A stretch of DNA of 64,000 bases from Hoeflea algicola (lineage in GTDB: Bacteria > Pseudomonadota > Alphaproteobacteria > Rhizobiales > Rhizobiaceae). Location of the stretch: the NCBI RefSeq assembly GCF_026619415.1, contig NZ_JAOVZR010000001.1:2108001-2172000 (forward strand), in the 5' to 3' direction. The number at the start of each line of letters is the position of its first letter. Within the stretch, counting starts at the first letter, position 1. Of this stretch, positions 53,705 to 63,112 are shown piece by piece. The position numbers and the translations under genes are program-made. The notes under the pieces were generated by a model. That model worked only from the letters and a program-made list of their open reading frames with translations, was not told the DNA's origin and made no database searches.

Positions 53705-56152
53705 TCACATCCGGACGCGCAGCGATCCGGGGTCGTAAAGCGGTTTCAGGGACGCGACCGCAGTATGGCGTTCCCCGGCAATTTCGATTTCATAGGATGA
53801 GGCAAGCATCTCTTCAGTGTTTTCGCCCGCGCAGGGCACGTAGCCGAGCCCGATAGCGCCGCCGAGATGATGGCCGTAATTGCCCGAGGTGATGATCGAG
53901 ACGATCTCTCCGTCACGGACGATCACCTCGTTGTGGAACAGCAGCGGCTCAGGGTCCTTGAGCTGGAACTGCACCAGCCGACGCGAAAGCCCTTGCTCGC
54001 GCTTGCGCAACACCGCGTCGCGGCCGATGAACTCGCCTTTCTTGGTCTTCACCGCAAAGCCGAGACCGGCTTCCAGCACGTGATCCTCGTCCGTGATGTC
54101 ATGGCCGAAATGGCGGAAGCCTTTTTCGATCCGGCAGGAATCGAGCGTATGCAACCCGCAGAGTTTGAGCCCATGATCAGCCCCTGCATCGATCAGCGTT
54201 TCGAATACATGCGCCGCCTGATCACTGGATACATAAAGCTCCCAGCCCAGTTCGCCGACATAGGTGACGCGATGGGCGCGGGCGAGGCCCATGCCGATCT
54301 CGATTTCGCGGGCGGCGCCAAACGGGTGCGCCTCGTTGGAAAATTCATTCGGACTGACGGCCTGCATGAGCGCGCGCGCATTCGGACCCATAACGCACAA
54401 CACTGATTCACCTGCCGTCACATCGGTGATGACGACAAACTCGTCACTCAGATGCCGCCTCAGCCAGGTCAGATCACGCTGCAAGGTGGCGCCCGGCACT
54501 ATCAGCAGGTAGGCGGTCTTCGACAACCGCGTCACGGTCAGGTCGCACTCGATGCCGCCACGCGTGTTGAGCATTTGGGTGTAGACAATGCGACCCGGCT
54601 CGACATCCATCTCGTTGCCGCACAGCCGCTGCAAGAACGAAGCCGCATCGCGTCCCTCGACCCGGATCTTGCCGAACGAGGTCATGTCGAACAGGCCGAC
54701 GGCCTCGCGCACCGCCATATGCTCGCGCTTCTGGTTGTCAAACCAGTTCTGCCGCTTCCAGGAATACTTGTATTCGCGGGCCTCACCTTCATCGGCAAAC
54801 CAGTTGGCCCGCTCCCAGCCGGCCATTTCGCCAAACACCGCGCCATGCGCTTTCAACTGTTCATGGATCGGCGAGCGGCGGATACCGCGCGCGGTCGCCA
54901 TCTGCCGGTAGGGGTAGTGATCGGCGTAGAGCAGGCCGAGGGTTTCGGTGACCCGCTCACGCAAATAATGCCGATTCTTCTGGAATGGCTGCGCCCGGCG
55001 AATATCGACTTCCCACAGATCGAACGGCGGCTCGCCATCATTGATCCATTGCGCCAGCGCAAAGCCTGCGCCGCCGGATGAGACAATGCCGATCGAATTG
55101 TAACCGGCAGCGACCCAGTAGCCTTTCAGCTCTGGCGCTTCGCCAAGATAATAGCGGTCGTCCGGCGTAAAGCTTTCCGGGCCGTTGAAGAAGGTGTGAA
55201 TGCCGGTTGTCGCCAACAGTGGCAACCGGTTGATCGCCTGTTCGAGGATCGGCTCGAAATGATCGAAATCCTCCGGCAACTGGTCAAAGCAAAAATCCTC
55301 CGGGATTCCCTGCATGCCCCAGGCCTTGGCTTTCGGCTCGAACGCGCCGAGCAGCATCTTGCCGGCGTCTTCCTTGTAATAGGCGCATTCATCTGGCACG
55401 CGGAGCACCGGCAACCGCGGCAAGTCCTTGATCGCTTCGGTGACGATGTAGAAATGTTCACAAGCATGCAACGGCAGCGTCACACCGGACTGTGCCGCGA
55501 GATCGCGGCCCCACATGCCGCCGCAATTGACGACGATGTCAGCCGCAATCGAGCCGGTCTCGCCGTCTCTCTCCCAGTCGACGCCATTGACCTTGCCGTT
55601 GGCACTCGTCACCGAAGTGACCTTCACACCCTCAATGATGCGGGCGCCGTTCTGGCGTGCGCCCTTGGCCAGCGCCATGGCGATATTGGCCGGGTCGCAT
55701 TGCCCGTCGAGCGGCAGATGCACCGCCGCGGTGACGTCGGAGATGTTGAGATGCGGATACATCTTCAACACCTCTTCAGGACCAATTTCCTGAACATCAA
55801 TATCGAAGGCCCGGGCCAGCGAGGCCTGGCGCAAAATCTCTTCCTTGCGTTCCTCGGTCAGCGCCACGGTGATCGACCCGCATTGCCGCATGCCGGTAGC
55901 GACACCGGTCTCTTCCTCGAGCTTGATGTAGAGGTCGGCTGAATATTTGGCGAGCCGGGTCATGTTGAGCGAGGCCCGCAACTGTCCGATCAGCCCGGCG
56001 GCATGCCAAGTGGTGCCGCAGGTCAGTTGCTTGCGTTCCAGAAGCACGATGTCGCGCCAGCCGAGCTTGGCCAGGTGATAGGCCACCGAACAGCCCGAGA
56101 CGCCGCCGCCAACGATGACCACGCGGGCCTTGTCGGGGACAGCCGTGCTCAT
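53705..56152 (-). CDS. Dimethylglycine/sarcosine dehydrogenase-like flavoprotein, second copy
   Basis: An 815-residue protein. The N-terminal FAD oxidase domain (about 1-400) opens with VVIVGGGVSGCSVAYHL and carries the GTTWHAAG motif, whose His is the usual covalent FAD site in this family. A middle FAO domain is followed by a C-terminal GcvT-type tetrahydrofolate-binding domain (ASFLQRLCGNEMD; RVTYVGELGWELYV). Such enzymes oxidatively demethylate N-methyl groups and transfer C1 to tetrahydrofolate. It overlaps the first copy by 4 bp (ATGA) and is 34 bp before mttB. Specific substrate unknown. Confidence 0.9.
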   Translation of the reverse strand: MSTAVPDKARVVIVGGGVSGCSVAYHLAKLGWRDIVLLERKQLTCGTTWHAAGLIGQLRASLNMTRLAKYSADLYIKLEEETGVATGMRQCGSITVALTEERKEEILRQASLARAFDIDVQEIGPEEVLKMYPHLNISDVTAAVHLPLDGQCDPANIAMALAKGARQNGARIIEGVKVTSVTSANGKVNGVDWERDGETGSIAADIVVNCGGMWGRDLAAQSGVTLPLHACEHFYIVTEAIKDLPRLPVLRVPDECAYYKEDAGKMLLGAFEPKAKAWGMQGIPEDFCFDQLPEDFDHFEPILEQAINRLPLLATTGIHTFFNGPESFTPDDRYYLGEAPELKGYWVAAGYNSIGIVSSGGAGFALAQWINDGEPPFDLWEVDIRRAQPFQKNRHYLRERVTETLGLLYADHYPYRQMATARGIRRSPIHEQLKAHGAVFGEMAGWERANWFADEGEAREYKYSWKRQNWFDNQKREHMAVREAVGLFDMTSFGKIRVEGRDAASFLQRLCGNEMDVEPGRIVYTQMLNTRGGIECDLTVTRLSKTAYLLIVPGATLQRDLTWLRRHLSDEFVVITDVTAGESVLCVMGPNARALMQAVSPNEFSNEAHPFGAAREIEIGMGLARAHRVTYVGELGWELYVSSDQAAHVFETLIDAGADHGLKLCGLHTLDSCRIEKGFRHFGHDITDEDHVLEAGLGFAVKTKKGEFIGRDAVLRKREQGLSRRLVQFQLKDPEPLLFHNEVIVRDGEIVSIITSGNYGHHLGGAIGLGYVPCAGENTEEMLASSYEIEIAGERHTAVASLKPLYDPGSLRVRM

Positions 56153-58596
56153 GCCCGAATCCTCTCGTTTTTCGGATCCCACAGCGGCTGGTCAGGTTGC
56201 ACGGTGGCGGGGAACCGCTCGCCGAATATTTCAACTTCAAGCTCGGTGCCCGGCTCCGTCAGATCGGCCCGCAGCATCCCCAGCGCGATCGACTTGCCGA
56301 TCCGGTGGCCCCAGCCGCCCGAAGTGGTTTCTCCCACCACCGCACCGTTGTGCCAAAGCGTCGACATATAGGGCGCATCGCAGTCCCCGGCCTCGACCAC
56401 CATCGTGACGAAGCGCCGATTGACGCCGCGCTGCTTTTCGGCCTCGAGCGCCTGCTTGCCGATGAAATCGGGCTTTTCCCATTTTATGAAACGCTCAAGC
56501 CCGCCCTGCAGCAATGTATAGTCGGTCGACAGATCGCCCTTCCAGGCGCGGTAGCCTTTTTCCAGTCGCAGCGAATTGAGCGCGAACATGCCGAACGGCT
56601 TGAGACCGAGCGGCGCGCCGGCTTTCATCACCGCATCGAAGACCGGTGCTGTGTCTTCAACCTTGGTGTGGATCTCCCATCCCAGTTCGCCTGCGAAGGA
56701 GACCCGCACCAGCTGGCACCATGTCCCCGCCACTTGCGCCGATTGATGCGTTAGCCATGCCTTACTCAAATCGGCATCGGTGATCCCGGACAGGATCTCG
56801 CGTGACTTGGGTCCGGTCAGGATCTGGCAAGAGAATGCTTCGGTAACATTCTCGATCGCAATGTCAGAACCGGCAGGAAGGTGTTTCGTCAGCCATTCGA
56901 AATCGTGCCATTGCGCGGTGGCGGCAGTGATCAGGAAGAAGACATCCTCGTCCAGCGCCATCAGCGACATCTCGGTGACGATACGGCCCTTGGCGTCGGA
57001 GAAATAACCAAGCCCGATCCGCCCCGGCTTCGGCGCCATGCCGGTAATCAGCGTGTTGAGCCAGTCGCGCGCGCCCGGCCCCTGAACCTTGAACCGCGAA
57101 AAGCCCGGCAGATCGAGAATGCCGGCAGCGTTGCGCACCGCCAGGCACTCTTCCCGCACCGCCTCGAACCAGGCGCCTTCGCGCGCCCAGGTCTGGGTCG
57201 CTTCCTCGCTTGTGTCGTCACCGGGCCGGGCATACCAGTTGGCCCGCTCCCAGCCATTGTACGCGCCGAATTGCGCGCCAAGCGCCGCAACCCGGTCATG
57301 CACCGACGAGAGTTTCTTGTTGCGCCCGGCAGGCCAGGCATGATGCGGAAAGTGCATCGCGTATTCATGGCCATAGACTTCCATGCCCTTGGCGATCGCG
57401 TAGTCCTGATCGCAAAACGCGGTGAAGCGGCGCGGATCGCACGACCACATGTCCCACTCGGTTTCACCTTCCATCACCCATTCGGCCAGCACCTTGCCGG
57501 CACCGCCGCCCTGGCAAATGCCGAAGGTGAACACGCAAGCCTCAAATGCGTTTGGCACGCCGGGCATCGGCCCGATCAACGGGTTGCCGTCCGGTGTGTA
57601 GGGAATGGGGCCGTTAATGTTCTTGGTAAGACCCGCCGTGCCCAATAGCGGCACCCGCTCGACAGCATCATTGATGTACCATTCCAGCCGTTCGAGATCG
57701 TCCGGATAGAGCTGGAACGAGAAATCCTCGGGCATCGGATCATCGGGCGTGACCCAATGGGCCTTGCAGTTGCGTTCATAGGGGCCGAGGTTAAACCCGT
57801 TCTTTTCCTGCCGGAGATAGTAGGAGCTGTCGACATCACGCATCAACGGTAGTTTGCCACCGTTCTCCCGGCTCCAGGCGGCAACCTCGGGCACCTCGTC
57901 AAACAGCATGTATTGATGGCTCATCACCATCATCGGCATGTCGCGGCCAAACATCTTGCCGACTTCACGAGCATAATAGCCCGCGGCGTTGACAACATAT
58001 TCGCAGCGAATTTCGCCTTTCGGCGTCGAGATTACCCATTCGTCGCCGTCGCGGCGCACACCGGTGGCCGGGCAGAAACGGTGGATTCTTGCACCCATGT
58101 CGCGCGCGCCCTTGGCCAGCGCCTGGGTCAGCTGCGCCGGGTCAATGTCGCCGTCATAGGGATCATAGAGCGCGCCGCTGAGATCGTGGGTTTCGGTAAA
58201 CGGGTAGCGCGTCCTGATTTCGTCGGGCGCCAGCACCTCAAGCTCCATGCCCTGGTAGCGTCCCATGCCCGCCACCCGGTGGAATTCCCGCAGCCGTTCG
58301 GCAGAATGACCAAGCCGGATCGAGCCGGTAACATGGTAATTCATCGGGTAATCGACCTCGTCAGCCAACCCCCGGTAAAGCTCGGTCGAATAGCGCTGCA
58401 TGTTCATGATCGACCAGGAAGACGAAAACGTCGGTACATTGCCGGCCGCGTGCCAGGTCGATCCTGCTGTTAGCTCGTTCTTCTCGAGAAGCACGCAATC
58501 TGTCCAGCCGGCCTTGGCCAGGTGATACAGCGCCGAGACGCCAACCACCCCACCACCGATTATGACGACCCTCGCATGCCCGGAAATTTCGACCAC
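56149..58596 (-). CDS. Dimethylglycine/sarcosine dehydrogenase-like flavoprotein, first copy
   Basis: An 815-residue paralogue of the following gene. It has the same domain order: FAD motif VVIIGGGVVGVSALYHL, covalent-FAD motif GSTWHAAG, FAO domain and GcvT folate domain (RFKVQGPGARDWLNTLITG; RVSFAGELGWEIHT). It is first in the operon and is divergent from the LysR gene. The two copies differ in many places in the catalytic half, which suggests that they handle successive N-methyl substrates or act as a heteromer. The GTG/ATG issue does not arise; ATG 58596 is at the edge of the divergent promoter. Confidence 0.9.
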   Translation of the reverse strand: MVEISGHARVVIIGGGVVGVSALYHLAKAGWTDCVLLEKNELTAGSTWHAAGNVPTFSSSWSIMNMQRYSTELYRGLADEVDYPMNYHVTGSIRLGHSAERLREFHRVAGMGRYQGMELEVLAPDEIRTRYPFTETHDLSGALYDPYDGDIDPAQLTQALAKGARDMGARIHRFCPATGVRRDGDEWVISTPKGEIRCEYVVNAAGYYAREVGKMFGRDMPMMVMSHQYMLFDEVPEVAAWSRENGGKLPLMRDVDSSYYLRQEKNGFNLGPYERNCKAHWVTPDDPMPEDFSFQLYPDDLERLEWYINDAVERVPLLGTAGLTKNINGPIPYTPDGNPLIGPMPGVPNAFEACVFTFGICQGGGAGKVLAEWVMEGETEWDMWSCDPRRFTAFCDQDYAIAKGMEVYGHEYAMHFPHHAWPAGRNKKLSSVHDRVAALGAQFGAYNGWERANWYARPGDDTSEEATQTWAREGAWFEAVREECLAVRNAAGILDLPGFSRFKVQGPGARDWLNTLITGMAPKPGRIGLGYFSDAKGRIVTEMSLMALDEDVFFLITAATAQWHDFEWLTKHLPAGSDIAIENVTEAFSCQILTGPKSREILSGITDADLSKAWLTHQSAQVAGTWCQLVRVSFAGELGWEIHTKVEDTAPVFDAVMKAGAPLGLKPFGMFALNSLRLEKGYRAWKGDLSTDYTLLQGGLERFIKWEKPDFIGKQALEAEKQRGVNRRFVTMVVEAGDCDAPYMSTLWHNGAVVGETTSGGWGHRIGKSIALGMLRADLTEPGTELEVEIFGERFPATVQPDQPLWDPKNERIRA

Positions 58597-58676
58597 TGGT
58601 GCCTCCCGAAACCGGTTGATGACAGCGAGTATCCGACCTTGCCTGCCGTTCCGCTATTCCGCTGAAAGGCCTTTAT

Positions 58677-58695
58677 TAATCGGAAAATCCGATTA
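58677..58695. promoter_or_regulatory. LysR-type operator palindrome
   Basis: TAATCGGA-AAA-TCCGATTA is a perfect 8-bp inverted repeat with a 3-bp centre, containing a T-N11-A core. It sits 81 bp upstream of the dehydrogenase ATG and 33 bp upstream of the LysR ATG. Position and symmetry fit a regulator site controlling both directions. Binding is inferred. Confidence 0.65.
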
Positions 58696-58727
58696 GGGTG
58701 CAAAGCAGCAATTGGAGCGCCCCGGCA

Positions 58728-59579
58728 ATGCAGATCGAGCAGCTGGAGACTTTTCTCGACCTGATGGAAACCAACAGCTTCAACCGCACTGCCGAGCGGC
58801 TGAACCTGACGCAATCAACCGTATCCGCCCGGATCCACGCGCTGGAAACCTCACTGGGACGGAAATTGTTCACCCGCAGCCGCGCCGGCACACAGCCAAC
58901 CCCGGCCGGTTTCCGCCTGCTCGATCATGCCCGCTCGCTGCGCCACCAATGGACCCAGGCACGCCGTTCGGTGCAAAGCACCGGCAATTTTGCCCTGTCG
59001 ATGCGGATCGGCATCCAGCACGATCTCGTTTCCAACCATATTGCCGACTGGGTGACCGGGTTTCGCCGGGTCCTGCCGGACGCGTCTTTCTATATCGAGC
59101 ACGATTTTTCCAACCAGATGAGCATCGACCTGCTGGCAGGCGAACTTGATCTATCGATCCTGTTCACACCCAAGAACCTGCCCGATCTGCATCATGAACT
59201 GATCGGCGAGGTCGGCTACCGGATGATCAGCTCCCACGCCAATTGCATCAAGGAGATCGTGCCCGAGAGCTACATCTTCACCAACTTCTCTCCGGCTTTT
59301 GACAGGATGCACCGTCCGGTGGTCGCCGGGCTTGACGAGGCGCCGCTTTCGAGTGGCCAGAACATTACCGTCTGCGGTCTGCTGAGTTCGCTTGGCGGGA
59401 CTGCCTATGTGCTTGAGGACTCTGCCATCGAAATGGTCGCGGACGGCGCATTTCACTATGTCAACGACGCCCCGCGCATCCCGCAGGCCGTCTATCTGGC
59501 GATGCACCTTCGCAACCGCCATTCGCATGTTCACCGCCGCATGCTCGACAGTGCCCGAAAACAATTGTCAGGCACCTGA
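58728..59579 (+). CDS. LysR-family transcriptional regulator
   Basis: A 283-residue regulator. The winged helix-turn-helix (QIEQLETFLDLMETNSFNRT, then AERLNLTQSTVSARIHALE) is classic LysR. The effector domain follows in the remaining residues, with two subdomains. GGAG precedes ATG 58728. It is divergent from the dehydrogenase operon and has a palindromic operator between, so it likely controls that operon in response to a methylated amine. Confidence 0.9.
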   Translation: MQIEQLETFLDLMETNSFNRTAERLNLTQSTVSARIHALETSLGRKLFTRSRAGTQPTPAGFRLLDHARSLRHQWTQARRSVQSTGNFALSMRIGIQHDLVSNHIADWVTGFRRVLPDASFYIEHDFSNQMSIDLLAGELDLSILFTPKNLPDLHHELIGEVGYRMISSHANCIKEIVPESYIFTNFSPAFDRMHRPVVAGLDEAPLSSGQNITVCGLLSSLGGTAYVLEDSAIEMVADGAFHYVNDAPRIPQAVYLAMHLRNRHSHVHRRMLDSARKQLSGT

Positions 59580-59663
59580 TACCGGCAGCTTATCTCCCGC
59601 CGCAGGCGGCTTATTATGGATCGGCAACTGTTGCCCCGCTCACCACCCCGATGATCGGCATAG

Positions 59664-59697
59664 AAAAAGGGCGCCAACCGCTTTCGCGCCGGCGCCC
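59664..59697 (-). terminator. Rho-independent terminator of the usp-symporter operon
   Basis: On the minus strand, GGGCGCC / GGCGCCC form a perfect 7-bp stem with a 15-nt loop, followed by a TTTTTC run. It lies 53-86 bp after the symporter stop codon. Confidence 0.8.
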
Positions 59698-59749
59698 GAT
59701 TTTCCGCGGGTCCAGAGCGAGCCCGCAGCAAGGATGGGGTCAATCAGCC

Positions 59750-61303
59750 TTAGTGTTTGAACTTGCGGATCTCGCCTGACTGCAAACGCGAGGCGTAGGA
59801 GATCAGCTCCTTCTTCACCAACTTCATCAGGAAGTAGAGGCAGAAGATGTTGACCACCGCCATGGCAAAGATCGCGGCATCGGAGAAGTCGATGACCGGA
59901 CCAAGGCTTGCTGCGGCACCGATGACGATGAAGACGCAGAAGATGATCTTGAAGGTCAGCTCCGAATTCTTGCCCTCACCGAAAAGGTAGGTCCAGCTTT
60001 TCAGCCCATAGTAGGACCACGAGATCATGGTTGAGAAGGCAAACAGGATCACGGCGATCGCCAGCACATAGGGGAACCAGCTGATCGCCGACCCGAATGC
60101 AGCGGACGTCAAAGCCACACCGCTGACGTCACCAATGGTGGCAATCGACGAACCGGCTTCATTGAGCACATAAAGCCCGGTCGCCGGGTCAACGATCAAT
60201 TGCTGCGAAATGGTGATGACCAGGGCGGTCATCGTGCAGATCACGACGGTATCGATGAGCGGCTCGAGCAGTGACACGAAACCCTCGGTGATCGGCTCCT
60301 TGGTCCTGACCGCGGAGTGGGCAATCGCTGCCGAGCCAACACCGGCTTCGTTGGAGAATGCTGCCCGTTTGAAGCCCTGGATCAGGGCGCCAACAAAGCC
60401 GCCAGCAACGCCGAGGCCGGTAAAGGCGCCACCGAAGATCTGGCCAAAGGCCCAGCCGATCTTGTCGTAGTTGACCAGCAGGATGATCAGCGCTGCACCG
60501 ACATAGAGGAGACCCATGAACGGGACCACCTTTTCGGTGACATTGGCAATCGACTTGATGCCGCCGACGATGACCGCGAAGACCACGGCTGCGAAGATGA
60601 TACCTGTAATCCATCCGGGATAGTCGCCGACAATTCCGGAAATCTGGGCGTGAGCCTGATTGGCCTGGAACATGTTGCCGCCGCCAAGCGCACCCAGGAT
60701 ACAGAAGATCGAAAACATCACGGCGAGGAACTTGCCGCCGGGAAGGCCCAGTTCCTTGAAACCCTTGGAGATGTAGTACATCGGACCGCCGGAAACCGTG
60801 CCGTCCTCATATTCATTTCGGTATTTAACACCGAGCGTACATTCGGTGAATTTTGATGCCATGCCGAGCAATCCAGCCAGGATCATCCAGAAAGTGGCGC
60901 CCGGGCCGCCGATGCCGACAGCAACCGCCACACCGGCGATATTGCCGAGCCCCACAGTGCCAGACAGCGCTGTGGCCAAGGCCTGGAAATGGCTGACCTC
61001 GCCGGCATCATTGGGATCCGAATAATCGCCCTTCACCAAGCTGATGGCGTGGCCGAAGAACCTGAACTGAACGAAGCCGAAATAGAGCGTGAAAATCGTT
61101 GCGGCGATCACCAGCCACATCACGATCCAGGGAAAACTGGTGCCCGGAATCGGTGCAAAGATAAGACTGACAAAAGGACCGGTCACGGCGGCAAAGACCT
61201 GGTTGACCTGTTGATCCAGCGTCATCGCTTCCTGCGCCTGCGCAACGCCAGGTACTGCTGCAACCGCAAAAAATGACAGCATTAATTTCTGAAAAAAATT
61301 CAT
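59750..61303 (-). CDS. Sodium:alanine/glycine symporter (AGCS family)
   Basis: A 517-residue inner-membrane symporter with a probable leader helix (LSFFAVAAVPGVAQAQ) and about 10-11 helices. AGCS blocks are LATALSGTVGLGNIAGVAVA, GGPGATFWMI, EDGTVSGGPMYYI and FSNEAGVGSAAIAHSA. It imports glycine or alanine with Na+. It is 10 bp after the universal stress gene, so the two are cotranscribed. A link to the nearby methylated-glycine catabolic operon is possible, since glycine is the end product of demethylation. Confidence 0.9.
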   Translation of the reverse strand: MNFFQKLMLSFFAVAAVPGVAQAQEAMTLDQQVNQVFAAVTGPFVSLIFAPIPGTSFPWIVMWLVIAATIFTLYFGFVQFRFFGHAISLVKGDYSDPNDAGEVSHFQALATALSGTVGLGNIAGVAVAVGIGGPGATFWMILAGLLGMASKFTECTLGVKYRNEYEDGTVSGGPMYYISKGFKELGLPGGKFLAVMFSIFCILGALGGGNMFQANQAHAQISGIVGDYPGWITGIIFAAVVFAVIVGGIKSIANVTEKVVPFMGLLYVGAALIILLVNYDKIGWAFGQIFGGAFTGLGVAGGFVGALIQGFKRAAFSNEAGVGSAAIAHSAVRTKEPITEGFVSLLEPLIDTVVICTMTALVITISQQLIVDPATGLYVLNEAGSSIATIGDVSGVALTSAAFGSAISWFPYVLAIAVILFAFSTMISWSYYGLKSWTYLFGEGKNSELTFKIIFCVFIVIGAAASLGPVIDFSDAAIFAMAVVNIFCLYFLMKLVKKELISYASRLQSGEIRKFKH

Positions 61304-61313
61304 GATATTCCCC

Positions 61314-61751
61314 TCAGCTGACCACAGTCACGGGCACTTTGGCGTGCATGACAAGATTGGAAGTCGCGCTGCCAAACAGGCGCTTGGCAAACCCGCCCTC
61401 CGACGAACGGCTGACGATGATCTGGGCGGCCCCTTCTTCTTGTGAAATATCCATCAGGATCGAAGCCACATCCCCGTGTCTGACTCTGCCGGTGGCCTTG
61501 ATGCCAGCCTCGTGCAGGCTTTTAACCGCCGGGTCAACGACCCGTGACATTGCCGTTGAGATCTCCTCTTCACGGCGTTTGTGGCGCTGTGCATTCTCCT
61601 CGGCGGTCTGAAACGAATAGGGCGACCATTCCACCACATAGACTACCACCAGTTCGCAATCCCCGATCAGTTCGGCGAGTTTTTTTGCATGGGCCACAGC
61701 ACGATCGCCGGTCCCGTGGCCATCCAGGCCAACTACCAGTTTTGTTGTCAT
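61314..61751 (-). CDS. Universal stress protein (UspA family)
   Basis: A 145-residue alpha/beta protein. It opens with KLVVGLDGHGTGDRAVAHAK, includes VVYVVEWSPYS, and ends with the ATP-binding type loop VSRSSEGGFAKRLFGSATSNLVMHAKVPVTVV, close to G2xG9xGS of ATP-binding UspA. It is immediately upstream of the symporter gene with a 10-bp gap. A near-consensus FNR/FixK box is found about 170 bp upstream of its ATG. Confidence 0.9.
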   Translation of the reverse strand: MTTKLVVGLDGHGTGDRAVAHAKKLAELIGDCELVVVYVVEWSPYSFQTAEENAQRHKRREEEISTAMSRVVDPAVKSLHEAGIKATGRVRHGDVASILMDISQEEGAAQIIVSRSSEGGFAKRLFGSATSNLVMHAKVPVTVVS

Positions 61752-62274
61752 TATTGTTCCCTCCCGTCATGATCCCAGAATCGCTCCGGCTTCAAAGAAG
61801 AGGCAACCCGTTCCGATCAGTAGAAAGATCGAAACCGGCACGCGGGATCAGATGCTTGATTGGGCACCCCTCAGCATCAAGTGTAATCGAAAAGACACGG
61901 ATCGGGTGTTCTTCTTGATTATTATCCAGAATTAATTCGCAAACATCAGGAAATAAAAGAAAAAACGTCAGAGAAAGACAATATCAGGGGCGATTATACC
62001 ACTGCAATTCGATGGTCATGCGTCGTCAAAGCTGACATTTGGATTCGCTCGTGCGCCCCGTTCCACCCGCCCACAAGGCGCAGGCACGCCTCGGGAGGGT
62101 GAAGACAAAATCGTTGCATCCGCCATTGCATGCGGCGTGCCTCACGCACCGCAAATTCGGCTACAACGTTTTGCGGCAGATCGGTTCACATGCAAGAAAC
62201 GGAAGGCACAGGCTGGAGTTGTGCAAGCTGATCCCCTGCCAACGCGCCGACAAACATGCCGGCCGATCAGGCTG
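61752..62274. other. Non-coding interval of 523 bp with AT-rich core
   Basis: No frame with family features, good ribosome site or normal codon use is visible. The central ~120 bp (about 61880-62000) is clearly richer in A/T than its surroundings and includes the FNR-like box at 61915-61928. The remainder is GC-rich without repeats. The uspA promoter is the most likely content. A small RNA cannot be excluded. Confidence 0.5.
61915..61928. promoter_or_regulatory. Near-consensus FNR/FixK box upstream of uspA-like gene
   Basis: TTGATTATTATCCA matches nine of ten defined positions of TTGAT-N4-ATCAA. It is centred about 170 bp upstream of the minus-strand ATG at 61751, in an AT-rich patch. Confidence 0.4.
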
Positions 62275-63084
62275 TCACTGCAGGTAATCGCATTCTTCCG
62301 CCGCAAGAATCCGGTGCATGCTGGCAAGGTGAAGCCGAGCCGATTCCTCGTCGCCGTCACGCATCTGCGCCGCGGTGGCTTTGGCGATCTCCGGATCAAC
62401 CGGAATGATCTGCCGTCCCGTCGACAGCGCCAGGCACTGCACCTCGCATGCCCGTTCCAGATAATAGAGATCGTCCCAGGCTTCTGCGATCGAACCGCCA
62501 AGCACCATCACCCCGTGATGCTTCATGAAGACGATGTCGGCGTCACCGACTGCCGCTGCGATCCTGTCGCCTTCGCCCTCATCAAGTGCCAGCCCGTTGT
62601 AATCCTCATCCACCACCGTCCGGCCATAAAACTTGAGCGCAGTCTGTCCGGCAAACACCAGCGGTTCGCCCTCCGTCATCGTCAGCGCAGTCGCGTAGGG
62701 CATGTGAGTGTGGAAGGCGACGCGGGCGCGCGGCACATTCTTGTGCAGGCGCGCATGAATGTAAAAGGCCGTCGCTTCAGGTTCACCGTCGCCGGCAACA
62801 ACATTGCCATGATAGTCGCAAACCAAGAGGCTCGAAGCCGTAATCTCGCTAAACGCATAGCCATAGGGATTGACCAGAAACAGGTCATCGTGGCCTGGAA
62901 GCAGCGCCGAGAAATGGTTGCAGATGCCCTCATGCATTCCGAGACGCGCAGCAAACCGGAAGCAGGCGGCCAGATCCCGTCGCGCCTGCATCACCTCTTC
63001 GCTGTCGACCGCCGGGCGGTTGTGGCGCAGATTGCTGTCTGCGGACGGCAAGGCGCTGCCTTTGTTGCTGAGCGAATGGGCCAT
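62275..63084 (-). CDS. Class II aldolase/adducin-family protein, second paralogue
   Basis: A 269-residue protein of the class II aldolase fold. Zinc ligands are visible in AFHTHMPYA (HxH, about 124-126) and in FMKHHGVMV. The block AARLGMHEGICNHFSALLPG matches the corresponding segment of the Pyd-cluster protein at 12325-13086, and total length is similar. It is 28 bp after a TetR gene on the same strand. The sugar-isomerase fragment beyond suggests carbohydrate-acid metabolism. Actual substrate unknown. Confidence 0.85.
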   Translation of the reverse strand: MAHSLSNKGSALPSADSNLRHNRPAVDSEEVMQARRDLAACFRFAARLGMHEGICNHFSALLPGHDDLFLVNPYGYAFSEITASSLLVCDYHGNVVAGDGEPEATAFYIHARLHKNVPRARVAFHTHMPYATALTMTEGEPLVFAGQTALKFYGRTVVDEDYNGLALDEGEGDRIAAAVGDADIVFMKHHGVMVLGGSIAEAWDDLYYLERACEVQCLALSTGRQIIPVDPEIAKATAAQMRDGDEESARLHLASMHRILAAEECDYLQ

Positions 63085-63112
63085 GATGGTTGTCTCCGAT
63101 AGTTCAGTAGGG

